From contig NC_091152.1 of the NCBI RefSeq assembly GCF_040958095.1, positions 14,666,266 to 14,730,265 of the forward strand: a DNA stretch of 64,000 nucleotides. The letters run 5' to 3'. Position 1 is the stretch's first letter. Each line of letters opens with the position of its first letter. The notes beneath the pieces were generated by a model that saw only the letters and a list, made by a program, of their open reading frames with translations, did no database searches and was not told the origin of the DNA. Below, in pieces: positions 10,450 to 21,715 of this stretch. The stretch is from Procambarus clarkii (taxonomy: Eukaryota > Arthropoda > Malacostraca > Decapoda > Cambaridae). A program made the translations under genes and the position numbers.

Positions 10450-10835
10450 TATAGTCCAACCCGTTCTCGCAAATTTAATAAGTCAATATTGACTTATTAG
10501 TTGCGTGCATAGGTGACATACTAAACATAATAGTTTCCCTTGAAAAGCTTCATAGAAAACACCGACCTTACCTAACCTACTTAGTATGTTAAGATAAGCA
10601 TCTTATTGGTTCGTAATTACAATTATTACCTAACCTATACCTATAATAGGTTAAGTAACAATTGCTAATTACGAAGCTATAAGATGCTTATTTTAAAATA
10701 CTAAGTAGGTTAGGTAAGGTCGGTGTTTTCTATGAAGCTTTTCAAGGGAAACTATTATGTTTAGTATGTCACCTATGCACGCAACTAATAAGTCAATATT
10801 GACTTATTAAATTTACGAGAACGGGTTGTATAGTC
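10450..10835. mobile_element. MITE-1: 372-bp foldback element with exact 7-bp target duplication
   Basis: Termini CAACCCGTTCTCG and CGAGAACGGGTTG bound 10457-10828. Arms of about 175 bp are inverted almost perfectly around a ~10-base centre. TATAGTC flanks both sides (10450-10456 and 10829-10835). Each arm carries the same self-complementary 24-mer around AGTCAATATTGACT (10476-10499 and 10786-10809). Without a transposase the superfamily is uncertain; the 7-bp duplication and CAACCCG end are its signature here. Confidence 0.9.
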
Positions 10836-11210
10836 ACAAGGAGTAGCCTGGATAACCTAGAAGGGATTACGTCGACATTTACTCTGCTAAGCTGCAAGTT
10901 GAAGCTACGGCAGTGTGAAAATCGTTAGTCTGAGACCACCAAACAGCGAACACCGTAAACAGGACGTATATGGGAGACCACTCTTCAGTCTATATACGGT
11001 TGTATAGTGTTCATTTCTCGAGGACAATCCGAGCCCAATAGTCGTGGTGTTGCTGAGGCAAGGGAGTGCAGTGAAGTTGTTGCATGCACGAGCAACCCTG
11101 GCCTTAATTACTCAGTAAGACAGTGAGGGAGGTAGTAGAGCAGTGCGATAGCTTACTATTTACTACATCCCGGGAGACATTAGTGAGACCTACAAGAAGC
11201 TACGATATCT
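10836..11210. other. Unassigned spacer
   Basis: Mixed unique DNA without recognised gene or repeat. Confidence 0.5.
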
Positions 11211-11490
11211 TTCGCCAGCGACACATCTCTTCCCCCCCCCCTTCCCAACCTTTCCCCCCACAACCTACCCCGCCCCCCCCCAACCATTCCCATCCACTAC
11301 CACCCCACCAACCTTTCCCCTCCACTACCACCCTCCAATCTCCCCCCCCATCCGCCCTTCACCCACAACCTCTCCAGGCCACCCCCCCCCCGGCCCCCCT
11401 ACGCTCTAGTTAGCAAGTTTGTGATAGTTTTGTGGTTAACAAGAGAGTTAGGGTTAAGCTTACTCGTGTGTGGGATACTTCAACAGCCCC
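11211..11490. repeat. C-rich low-complexity DNA
   Basis: Poly-C runs mixed with 'aacctttcccctccactacc'-type words; imperfectly tandem. Confidence 0.7.
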
Positions 11491-11895
11491 CCCCCTCTCT
11501 CTGCCCCCCCCCCTTCTCACTTCCCCCTCTCTCTCCTCCCCCCCCTCTCTGCTCCCCCTCTCTCTGTTCCCCCTCTCTGCTCCACCCTCTCACTTCCCCA
11601 AACCCTGCCTCTCCCTCTCTCACTTCCCCTCTCTCTGCTCCACCCCTCTCACTTCCCCAAACCCTGCCTCTCCCTCTATCACTTCCCCTCTCTGCTCCAC
11701 CCTCTCAACTCTCCCCTCTCACTTCCCCAAACCCTGCCTCTCCCTCTCTCACTTCCCCTCTCTGCTCCACCCTCTCAACTCTCCCCTCTCACTTCCCCAA
11801 ACCCTGCCTCTCCCTCTCTCACTTCCCCTCTCTGCTCCACCCTCTCAACTCTCCCCTCTCACTTCCCCAAACCCTGCCTCTCCCTCCATCATTCA
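11491..11895. repeat. 70-bp minisatellite, CT-rich
   Basis: Units begin 'cttccccaaaccctgcctct' at about 11722, 11792 and 11862 with a 70-base period; shorter, decayed units lie to the left. Frames across it are low-complexity. Confidence 0.85.
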
Positions 11896-12497
<602 letters not shown>

Positions 12498-13498
12498 TGA
12501 GAGAGAGTAGGGGTTGGTTGGGAGGTAGGTGGAGCAGCTGTGGTTGTCATGTGAATGTATGCATGTATGTATGAATGTGTATATGTTTGTATGTGTATAT
12601 TTGCATGTACGTGTGCGTGCACAGCAAGACGCCACCTGACCTTTGTGTCCCCTCGGGCAAATTGCACAATTTGATCGGCAATCACCCCTTACTCTCCCCC
12701 TCTCCGCTCTCTCCCCTTGCCTCCTCCCCTCTCCCTTCCCCCTTCCAACTGCCTCCTGCCCCTGAAATACGACCAGCATTGACCTTTCCCACACCTTTAC
12801 TTAAGTCAGAAATACACCTGTATGTACACCAGGAGCCAGGAGGGGGAGAGGTGTCCTCTGTTAACACCAGAGGACTGTTACATTGTACACTGTACACTGT
12901 TAACAGTGTACAGTGTACTCTGTTAACACAACCTGTACAGTGTACTCTGTTATATAAATAACACTGAGCCAAGATCACAGAGCAAGAGGCAATAGCAAAA
13001 ATTGCTAATTTAAAAAGTAATAAATTGTATGTAATTCACAATAGGTGTTCGCGATCTGCTTTGGATAGTAACTGTCTCTGTCTGTCTGTCTGTCAGTCTC
13101 GATAGACAGTCTCTACTACACCAGAGAGTTTGACTTCTTTTTACCGTATACTCCAAAAGGACTTCGAGAGAGTTAGAGAGGTGGCAGAAGACGGGCATGA
13201 AGACAGACTATGATTAAACAAAAGAAGACAGACTATGATTAAACAAAAGACAACACTGTCTGCGGAATAGTCATCCACCAGGAAGACAGCGTTGACAGTC
13301 AGTAGTAAAGGACAGACAGACACAGACTGTCTACTCCCCTCGACGCTGCTCACAGCTCTGATGGTTTAAAAGGAACAAAAACTCCATTTGGTGGTTTTAT
13401 TAAAGCATGTGTAGGCTTTACCAACCTTCAGATTACATTTAATATTTATTGAAGGAAGAGAAGATAGGTACCCAAAACCAGGAGATTGGTGGCTTTCC
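12498..13498. other. Unassigned DNA with a perfect 34-bp palindrome
   Basis: GTACACTGTACACTGT and its complement meet at 12900/12901, giving a perfect palindrome at 12885-12918 with GTTAAC at its centre. Related 'acagtgtactctgtta' words follow to about 12956. 'aagacagactatgattaaac' is duplicated near 13197-13250. No gene recognised. Confidence 0.6.
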
Positions 13499-15434
13499 TT
13501 GCTCAAGTTGCACGCCCACCCGCTCAAGTTGCACGCCCACCCGCCCTCAGTTGCACGCCCACCCGCCCTCAGTTGCACTCCCACCCGCTCCCAGTTGCAC
13601 GCCCACCAGCCCCCAGTTGCACGCCCACCAGTCCCCAGTTGCACGCCCACCAGCCCCAGTTGCACGCCCACCCGCCTCAGTTGCACGCCCACCAGCCATC
13701 AGTTGCACGCCCACCAGCCCTCAGTTGCACGCCCACGCGCTACAGTTGCACGTCCACCAGCCCCAGTTGCACGCCCACCAGCCCTCAGTTGCACGCCCAC
13801 CCGCCCCCGTTGCACGCCCACCCGCCCCAGTTGCACGCCCACCAGCCCCAGTTGCACGCCCACGCGCTACAGTTGCACGTCCACCAGCCCCAGTTGCACG
13901 CCCACCCGCCCTCAGTTGCACGCCCACCCGCCCTCAGTTGCACGCCCACCAGCCCTCAGTTGCACGCCCACCAGCCCTCAGTTGCACGCCCACCCGCCCT
14001 CAGTTGCACGCCCACCAGCCCTCAGTTGCACGCCCACCAGCCCTCAGTTGCACGCCCACCCGCCCTCAGTTGCACGCCCACCAGCCCTCAGTTGCACGCC
14101 CACCAGCCCTCAGTTGCACGCCCACTAGCCCTCAGTTGCACGCCCACCCGCCTCAGTTGCACGCCCACCAGCCCCCAGTTGCACGCCCACCAGCCCCCAG
14201 TTGCACGCCCACCAGCCCTCAGTTGCACGCCCACCAGCCCCCAGTTGCACGCCCACCAGCCCTCAGTTGCACGCCCACCAGCCCTCAGTTGCACGCCCAC
14301 CAGCCCTCAGTTGCACGCCCACCCGCCCTCAGTTGCACGCCTACCCGCCCTCAGTTGCACGCCCACCAGCCCTCAGTTGCACGCCCACCAGCCCTCAGTT
14401 GCACGCCCACCCGCCCTCAGTTGCACGCCCACCAGCCCTCAGTTGCACGCCCACCAGCCCTCAGTTGCACGCCCACCCGCCCTCAGTTGCACGCCCACCA
14501 GCCCTCAGTTGCACGCCCACCAGCCCTCAGTTGCACGCCCACCAGCCCTCAGTTGCACGCCCACCAGCCCTCAGTTGCACGCCCACCCGCCCTCAGTTGC
14601 ACGCCCACCAGCCCTCAGTTGCACGCCCACCAGCCCTCAGTTGCACGCCCACCAGCCCTCAGTTGCACGCCCACCAGCCCTCAGTTGCACGCCCACCAGC
14701 CCTCAGTTGCACGCCCACCAGCCCTCAGTTGCACGCCCACCCGCCCTCAGTTGCACGCCCACCCGCCCTCAGTTGCACGCCCACCCGCCCTCAGTTACAC
14801 GCCCACCAGCCCTCAGTTGCACGCCCACCAGCCCTCAGTTACACGCCCACCAGCCCTCAGTTGCACGCCCACCAGCCCTCAGTTGCACGCCCACCAGCCC
14901 TCAGTTGCACGCCCACCAGCCCTCAGTTGCACGCCCACCAGCCCTCAGTTGCACGCCCACCAGCCCTCAGTTGCACGCCCACCCGCCCTCAGTTGCACGC
15001 CCACCAGCCCTCAGTTGCACGCCCACCAGCCCTCAGTTGCACGCCCACCCGCCCTCAGTTGCACGCCCACCCGCCCTCAGTTGCACGCCCACCAGCCCTC
15101 AGTTGCACGCCCACCAGCCCTCAGTTGCACGCCCACCAGCCCTCAGTTGCACGCCCACCCGCCCTCAGTTGCACGCCCACCCGCCCTCAGTTGCACGCCC
15201 ACCCGCCCTCAGTTGCACGCCCACCAGCCCTCAGTTGCACGCCCACCCGCCCTCAGTTGCACGCCCACCAGCCCTCAGTTGCACGCCCACCCGCCCTCAG
15301 TTGCACGCCCACCCGCCCTCAGTTGCACGCCCACCAGCCCTCAGTTGCACGCCCACCCGCCCTCAGTTGCACGCCCACCAGCCCTCAGTTGCACGCCCAC
15401 CCGCCCTCAGTTGCACGCCCACCCGCCCTCAGTT
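13499..15434. repeat. 22-bp minisatellite (~88 units), cagttgcacgcccacc
   Basis: The unit is cagttgcacgcccaccagcc plus 'ct', with CAG/CCG alternation at one site and a few 'gttacacg' and 'gcctac' variants. Since 22 is not a multiple of three, all three + frames read the same 22-residue cycle (QLHAHQPSVARPPALSCTPT...), giving overlapping frames of 664, 653 and 444 codons. This argues against coding. The left 400 bp are more varied, the right 1.3 kb more homogeneous. Confidence 0.95.
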
Positions 15435-16515
15435 ACACTATGAATAAAAAAACAGTTAAAATAATTTTTATTTCAGAAATAACTTTCAAACATTTTAAAT
15501 ACCTTTGTTCTTCATCCTTTATAATGTTCACATGAACAAGATGATCATTTATGTTCATCGGGGACTTACAAATGTGTAAGACCAACCCGTTCTCTCAACA
15601 CGTCCCAATTTCTTACGCAATTTACCAAAGCGTCAAAATTGTGGAGGCTCTCTATATATATATATATATTTGGAGCAACGAAATATTTACGTTTTCTGAG
15701 CACTGGCCGCAATAGGTAAGTTGGATTCGAACTCTTTTTGGCTAGGATAGGAGCTGCGCGTTTGTGTTCACTTCTGTTTGGTTTTGTTGTTCGAATATCA
15801 GAACACACAGCCGTGTTCTGATACTCTTTACCGAACACCACAGTTACTGTGTAACCGTGGTGTTACACCACAGTTTACTGTGGTGTAACTGTGGTGTTAC
15901 CGCCTCCCTCCTCTCTCTCTCTCTCTCCAAATCCCCCCTATCCATTTCTCATTCATCCTCTGGCCCTTCCTCCTCCTCCTCGTCTCCACCAATCTCCCCT
16001 AGTCCCAGTCCATCCCCTCCTCTTCCACTTCTCTGACCCCTACTCCCATCCCCTTACCTCTCCCCTCATGCCTCCACCCCATTTCCCCTCCGCCTCTCAC
16101 TCCGTTATCGTACACATACATGATGGCAGTATAGGAGCCCCTAGCACCCATCAGTTCAGGGGATGTAAACACTTAATATTCAAAGGACACAGCTGTTCCC
16201 CCTATCCCCCCAGCCTAACCTCAAGACTCCCTTAACACTGTCCTTCCCGACAAGCCTTCCTTCCCTTATCTTCCTCTCTCCCTCCCTTATCCAAACCTCT
16301 TCTTCTCCCTCCCTTATCCTAAATCTCCCTATACCTCTCATAGCCTCTATATCCCCCCCATTTCTACCTATATTCTCAGTTTTTCCCCTACAATGGGGGT
16401 TTTTATGGGGGGGGGGGGGGGATGGAAGTGAAGATGGTGATGTACAAGCGACGAAATAAATCTGGAAATCTCCCAATGGAGTGTAAATGACAGTGGCGGA
16501 CTGTCCGCCTTGCTG

Positions 16516-16518
<3 letters not shown>
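15435..16518. other. Unassigned DNA with a perfect hairpin and CT-rich stretch
   Basis: 'caacccgttctc' at about 15584 resembles the MITE-1 end but no partner end was found. A hairpin of 13-bp arms (GTTACACCACAGT, loop TT) lies at 15862-15889. From about 15900 to 16390 the strand is pyrimidine-rich. No gene recognised. Confidence 0.5.

Positions 16519-16608
<90 letters not shown>
16519..16608. repeat. (GT)n microsatellite
   Basis: An uninterrupted GT tract abutting the 3' end of the antisense SINE-A that follows. Confidence 0.95.
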
Positions 16609-16609
<1 letters not shown>

Positions 16610-16610
<1 letters not shown>

Positions 16611-16892
16611 TAACCTAGTTGTGCTTGTGGGGGTTGAGCTCTGCTCTTTCGGCCCGCCTCTCAACTGTCAATCAATCAACTGTTCCTAACTACTAATTTT
16701 TTTCCCCACTCCACACACACACACAGGAAGCTGCTTGTAACAGCTGTCTAACTCCCAGGTACCTATCAACTGCCAGGTAACAGGTGCATCAGTGTGAAAG
16801 AAATTCTGCCCATTTTTGTTTCCGCCGGCGCCGGGAATCGAACCCCAGACCACAGGATTACGTATCTAGCGTGCTGTCCACTCAGCCACCAG
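16610..16892 (-). mobile_element. SINE-A full-length copy (tRNA head, body, tail type 1)
   Basis: On the minus strand the order is: a tRNA-like head with 'ggggttcgattccc' B-box, the body 'ggtacctgggagttagacag', a short (GT)n, an A-rich linker, then the tail 'ttgacagttgagaggcgggc' and 'cgaaagagcagagctcaacc'. The tail has the SINE-diagnostic 'gggccgaaagagc' instead of the LINE 'gggaccaaagagcc'. GT tracts on both sides correspond to CA in the sense direction. Confidence 0.85.
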
Positions 16893-17133
16893 TGTGTGTG
16901 TGTGTTTAGTAGCTAATCTTGGTCTCTCGTGTCAAGGAGCTTCGAGTGTGGTTAAGATTCTTCACATGTATCTCCACATATATGGTTGTCCACAGATGTA
17001 TGCTGTGTAGAATGTTACATATACAGTACATGAAACATATGTTAGAATGTAGCAATCAACATATGTAGAATGTTACATATGTTTGAATGTTCACACACTC
17101 AGATACTGTCTTCACGCATAGATGTAACAAAAA
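16893..17133. other. Spacer with repeated 'acatatgt' words
   Basis: 'catatgt(t)agaatgt' and 'agaatgttacatat' recur three to four times between about 16980 and 17085, a decayed local repeat. Confidence 0.5.
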
Positions 17134-17186
17134 GGAGGCCTGGTCGAGGACCGGGCCGCGGGGACGCTAAGCCCCGAAAACCTCTC
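17134..17186 (+). mobile_element. SINE-B tail fragment (type 2)
   Basis: Contains 'gaggcctggtcgaggaccgg' followed by 'gcggggacgctaagccccga'. Only the tail survives. Confidence 0.8.
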
Positions 17187-17705
17187 AATAAGGAGCTTTT
17201 GTTGATGTTTTGGGGATGAAGGGTTCTGGTCTGTGTTACACCTTATAATTGTTTATTGTGGGTCAAGTTCCTTCGGGTTAGATCTAAGCTCTTGAGCCGC
17301 CAGGCTGTGGTCGTGGGGCGTCTCAGCTTGGCGTCATCTTCCCAGCGGCGAGTCTTATATCTTCCTGATCGTCTTCCACACCTATCCTGGCTTGCTGTAG
17401 CAGTCTGATGTTTATTGGTTGTATGTTCAGGAATCCCTTCCTCCCACCTCAAAAAATTCTCCCCCCCGCCCGAATCCCATTTCCCCCTCCCACCACCTAG
17501 CTACAAAGGCTCCCCTGCTCTTACACTTTACAACAGACCTCCCACGGGAGTTTAACCGCTGGATCGAGTAATTCGCACGTCCACGAACGCCTCTCGGGCG
17601 AGTCTCTGCTCACGAACGGAATCGTAATCCTCACTCAGTACCCAAGAAAATGTTTTCATAAGTAATTTCAAATGCAGGGGTGTAAAAACGTGGGGGTGGG
17701 GGGGG
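17187..17705. other. Unassigned spacer
   Basis: Unique DNA. The minus strand has an open 69-codon frame (17243-17452) rich in Arg, Thr and Lys; no family is recognised and coding status is not supported. Confidence 0.4.
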
Positions 17706-18633
17706 AGCTGTGACATGTAGGGGTGGAGAGAGCTGTGACATGTAGGGGTGGAGAGAGCTGTGACATGTAGGGGTGGAGAGAGAGAGAACTGTGAGATGTA
17801 GGGGTGGAGAGAGCTGTGACATGTAGGGGTGGAGAGAGAGAGAACTGTGAGATGTAGGGGTGGAGAGAGCTGTGACATGTAGGGGTGGAGAGAGAGAGCT
17901 GTGAGATGTAGGGGTGGAGAGAGAGAGCTGTGAGATGTAGGGGTGGAGAGAGCTGTGACATGTAGGGGTGGAGAGAGAGAGAACTGTGAGATGTAGGGGT
18001 GGAGAGAGCTGTGACATGTAGGGGTGGAGAGAGAGAGCTGTGAGATGTAGGGGTGGAGAGAGAGAGCTGTGAGATGTAGGGGTGGAGAGAGCTGTGACAT
18101 GTAGGGGTGGAGAGAGCTGTGACATGTAGGGGTGGAGAGAGCTGTGACATGTAGGGGTGGAGAGAGAGCTGTGACATGTAGGGGTGGAGAGAGCTGTGAC
18201 ATGTAGGGGTGGAGAGAGCTGTGACATGTAGGGGTGGAGAGAGCTGTGACATGTAGGGGTGGAGAGAGCTGTGACATGTAGGGGTGGAGAGAGCTGTGAC
18301 ATGTAGGGGTGGAGAGAGCTGTGACATGTAGGGGTGGAGAGAGCTGTGACATGTAGGGGTGGAGAGAGCTGTGACATGTAGGGGTGGAGAGAGAGACTGT
18401 GACATGTAGGGGTGGAGAGAGCTGTGACATGTAGGGGTGGAGAGAGCTGTGACATGTAGGGGTGGAGAGAGCTGTGACATGTAGGGGTGGAGAGAGCTGT
18501 GACATGTAGGGGTGGAGAGAGCTGTGACATGTAGGGGTGGAGAGAGAGAGAACTGTGAGATGTAGGGGTGGAGAGAGCTGTGACATGTAGGGGTGGAGAG
18601 AGAGAGAACTGTGAGATGTAGGGGTGGAGAGAG
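17706..18633. repeat. 25-bp minisatellite (gctgtgacatgtaggggtgg)
   Basis: About 36 units. Two types alternate: a 25-bp 'gctgtgacatgtaggggtgg' unit and longer 27-29-bp units with extra GA and 'gagatgtagg'. The centre (about 18090-18535) is nearly pure 25-bp units, while the edges mix types, suggesting homogenisation from the middle. Minus-strand frames (SSLHPYMSQL) are repeat translations. Confidence 0.95.
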
Positions 18634-18790
18634 CAGGACAGTCGTAGCAGATAACAACATTCACAAAGAGCATTAGACTCCACTTCGACAGGAAAAAATC
18701 TTTCAATAAAATTAGAACCCAAATTCAGTTGGTGATCGCTGTTAACCATGGCGGGTGATGATTGTGGACCAGGAAAATTTAGCGGGACAG
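18634..18790. other. Unassigned spacer
   Basis: Unique DNA with no recognised feature. Confidence 0.5.
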
Positions 18791-18917
18791 CCAATCAGCA
18801 CCAGGAATCAAGGAAGGAAAGATCTAATCAAGCCAAATGGCCAATCAGAGTCGAGCTAGCGGGCTGGAGAACCAATCAGCTACCAGAGATATATATGGAG
18901 GGCCAATGAGTATAAAG
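18791..18917 (+). promoter_or_regulatory. CCAAT cluster followed by TATAAAG
   Basis: CCAAT(C/G)A occurs at 18791, 18841, 18872 and 18903, spaced 50, 31 and 31 bases, all in one orientation. TATAAAG follows at 18911, only two bases after the last box, closer than usual for CCAAT and TATA. No gene is evident downstream; a 29-bp array starts at 19003. A promoter-like relic or a decayed ~31-bp repeat are both possible. Confidence 0.3.
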
Positions 18918-19002
18918 AATCAACTAATGAGATTCCCAAGGAACTCCTTCCGGTGCATACCAAGTATTAACACAAGACAACCAGGCAGGATGGATGACAC
19001 AC

Positions 19003-19315
19003 CTGTCTGGAGGGTGGTGGATAACACACACCTGTCTGGAGGGTGGTGGATGACACACACCTGTCTGGAGGGTGGTGGATGACACACACCTGTCTGGAGG
19101 GTGGTGGATGACACACACCTGTCTGGAGGGTGGTGGATGACACACACCTGTCTGGAGGGTGGTGGATGACACACACCTGTCTGGAGGGTGGTGGATGACA
19201 CACACCTGTCTGGAGGGTGGTGGATGACACACACCTAGCAGGAGGGTGCTGGATGACACACACCTAGCAGGAGAGTGCTGGATGACACACACCTAGCAGG
19301 ATGATGGTGGATGAC
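19003..19315. repeat. 29-bp minisatellite (cctgtctggagggtggtgga)
   Basis: About eight regular units then three variant units with 'cctagcaggag(g/a)gtgctgga'. Frames on the minus strand (VCVIHHPPDR) are repeat translations. Confidence 0.9.
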
Positions 19316-20464
19316 ACACCTACCAGAAGGGTGGCGGATGCTCCCTCAATCACGTCTAACACGACATACCTGGCAAAAGAGAAAGAAAAAAATATTAGTC
19401 AAAAGATTCGCCGGAAAACGGCCGAAGGAATCCACCTTGGCCGATACGCCCTTAGAGAGGTACCGCTCTACGACACCTAAATCCCCTCACCAACCCAAAC
19501 CCACTGACCGTCTTAGCTACACTACCCCCGGCGTCGCCTCGCCCCCTCCTGCACCTGGAGGGTGGCGTGACCCGTAACTACTTGTTCCGGCAGCTACACG
19601 GTAAGCCCTCCGTAAGCTGGGGGAATGAAAGTCACACAACGAACAATTTATATTATAACGGTGTATAATACACAATATGTACATAGTACGGGTATATATA
19701 TGGGCCCCGGGGTTGATGTGGGGTTGACGATTGACTGCTGGGAGGAAACCACAACCCGTGCTCAGAAGACGGATGTGAAGTGATATCAGGAAGTCTGAAG
19801 TCTGCACCTCACTGGATACCTCCAGCATCACACTGACTTCTGTACGTCATCAACGCACTGACATCATGAACGCACAAACGTCATTAACGCACAGGCATCA
19901 TCAACGCACAAACAATTTGAACGCAAAGACGCCACGAACGCACGAACGTCTTGAATTCTCAAACGAAAGCTGCCACCACAGACTGCATGAACGCAAGGCT
20001 GCAATAAACGTATGGGATCACGAACATAACAAACAACAGGATTTCAATTCTAAGTACAAATAAGGAGATGGTAGTTCAATCAAGTACAAGTACTTGATAG
20101 AAATACCTGGCAAAGCCGTGCGCTACAGCGGGTAATTAGCCACAGTTTCGGAGACCTCGTGCCTTTCATCGCGCGAGGGTGTGTAGGCCTACGATGACGT
20201 GGTAGGCCTGCCCTGGCTCCAGCCTGCCCAGAGGGAGTAGCAGAAGAGGAAATATGAGGAGGTGAAGGAGATGTAGGAGGAAGAGGAGGAGGAAGAGCAG
20301 GAGGAGCACAAGAACAGTAGCAGTAGTGATGAGAGGACAAGGTGGGGGGGGGGGGGGGGTGGTGGTCGTGGAGCAGTTTGCGAGAAGCGGAACTTTAGGC
20401 GGAAGAGGATCGAGGGGGGCGGAGGAAGAGGGGGCGGCGGCGGCTGTCGCGGGGGGGGGGGGCG
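19316..20464. other. Unassigned DNA with a loose 'aacgcac' repeat
   Basis: Between about 19846 and 20010 the words 'aacgcac', 'aacgtc' and 'gaacgca' recur every 10-20 bases, a decayed short repeat. The right end becomes G-rich (ggggggg runs) up to the gap. No gene recognised. Confidence 0.5.
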
Positions 20465-20964
20465 NNNNNNNNNNNNNNNNNNNNNNNNNNNNNNNNNNNN
20501 NNNNNNNNNNNNNNNNNNNNNNNNNNNNNNNNNNNNNNNNNNNNNNNNNNNNNNNNNNNNNNNNNNNNNNNNNNNNNNNNNNNNNNNNNNNNNNNNNNNN
20601 NNNNNNNNNNNNNNNNNNNNNNNNNNNNNNNNNNNNNNNNNNNNNNNNNNNNNNNNNNNNNNNNNNNNNNNNNNNNNNNNNNNNNNNNNNNNNNNNNNNN
20701 NNNNNNNNNNNNNNNNNNNNNNNNNNNNNNNNNNNNNNNNNNNNNNNNNNNNNNNNNNNNNNNNNNNNNNNNNNNNNNNNNNNNNNNNNNNNNNNNNNNN
20801 NNNNNNNNNNNNNNNNNNNNNNNNNNNNNNNNNNNNNNNNNNNNNNNNNNNNNNNNNNNNNNNNNNNNNNNNNNNNNNNNNNNNNNNNNNNNNNNNNNNN
20901 NNNNNNNNNNNNNNNNNNNNNNNNNNNNNNNNNNNNNNNNNNNNNNNNNNNNNNNNNNNNNNNN
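20465..20964. other. Assembly gap (500 N)
   Basis: Exactly 500 unknown bases between a G-run and a CT microsatellite. The round number suggests a placeholder length. Any open frame crossing it is meaningless. Confidence 0.98.

Positions 20965-21044
<80 letters not shown>
20965..21044. repeat. (CT)n microsatellite at gap edge
   Basis: A pure CT tract that probably continues into the gap. Confidence 0.95.
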
Positions 21045-21049
<5 letters not shown>

Positions 21050-21419
21050 ATTTCCCCTATCCTCCACACTGATTTTTCTCACTCCTGTTCCTTTGTTTAT
21101 CTTTCACCTCTTCCCTTCTCCTTTCACTTCAGTTCTCACCGGATCCGTTTTCCCTACATATTGTTTTGTGTCTCTTAACTCTCCACACCCTTCTTCCCCT
21201 GTCTCATCACTTACTCTTCCCTCCCTCTTCCATTACGTGTCTCTTCCTCTCCCTTTCCCTCAACTGGTCTCTTTCCCTCTCCGCTTTGCACACCCTCTTC
21301 TTTTATGGCTTCCTTGTCAGCCCCTCTCTCTTCCTGCCCGTCTCTTGCCTCATCTTTCTTACCTTCTCTCCCCCTCTCCCCTCCTCCCTTTCACCTCCCC
21401 TTCCAATCCCAAAGCACAG
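21045..21419. other. Pyrimidine-rich DNA ending in a possible splice acceptor
   Basis: Strongly CT-rich for about 370 bases, ending 'ttccaatcccaaagcacag' at 21419. This has the form of a polypyrimidine tract plus AG acceptor ahead of the candidate exon. Confidence 0.35.
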
Positions 21420-21715
21420 GGGCACAATTACAATCAGGAGAAAGCGCCAAGCCATTACGACTATGTAATAGAGGCACCAGAGGCACCAGAGGTAGAATCA
21501 TGGAGTACTCCCCACCAGTACGAGCCTGACGCCCCTTCCCCACCAGCTCCAACACACTCCCCCCTCCCTGCTCCCCCTCCCTGCTCCCCCACCTTCACCC
21601 CAACACCTGGTGTGGACGGCGCGAGGCAGCAAGAACCGGAGCCGACGTCTGGCGGTGGTCGACTTTCTTATCAGCCGGAATATTTTTACTTTCCTCCTCT
21701 CCAGTTCCTTGCCAG
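21420..21715 (+). CDS. Candidate protein-coding exon, function unknown
   Basis: The least repetitive long open stretch in the window. From GGG at 21420 it encodes GHNYNQEKAPSHYDYVIEAP, then a Glu/Pro/Ala segment, a Pro-rich run with one Cys, and later LSYQPEYFYFPP near 21667-21705. Amino-acid use is balanced (Y, N, H, D, W, V), unlike the flanking repeat translations. A possible acceptor AG sits at 21418-21419; a possible donor is GTGTGG at 21610. No family is recognised; a secreted or cuticle-like low-complexity protein is only a guess. The frame runs on into the array, where unit length breaks any coding logic. Confidence 0.3.

Noticed and set aside
10570-10720. Arthropod telomere-like TTAGG words (cctaacctac, gtaggttaggta)
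   Set aside because: They are isolated parts of the MITE-1 arms and not a tandem TTAGG run.
13449-15535. Overlapping + frames of 664, 653 and 444 codons (QLHAHQPSVARPPALS...)
   Set aside because: The 22-bp unit makes all three frames read the same cycle; codon-independent periodicity and non-triplet indels argue for a satellite and not a protein.
15584-15680. Another MITE-1 copy starting caacccgttctc
   Set aside because: Only 12 bases match; no inverted partner end or 7-bp duplication could be found.
20189-21082. Frames of 224-297 codons crossing the gap
   Set aside because: They consist mostly of unknown residues and simple repeats.
21093-21419. Start codon at 21093 as the real beginning of the candidate exon's protein
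   Set aside because: The first 109 codons are CT-rich low-complexity sequence (Ser/Leu/Pro/Phe), better explained as intron-like pyrimidine tract.
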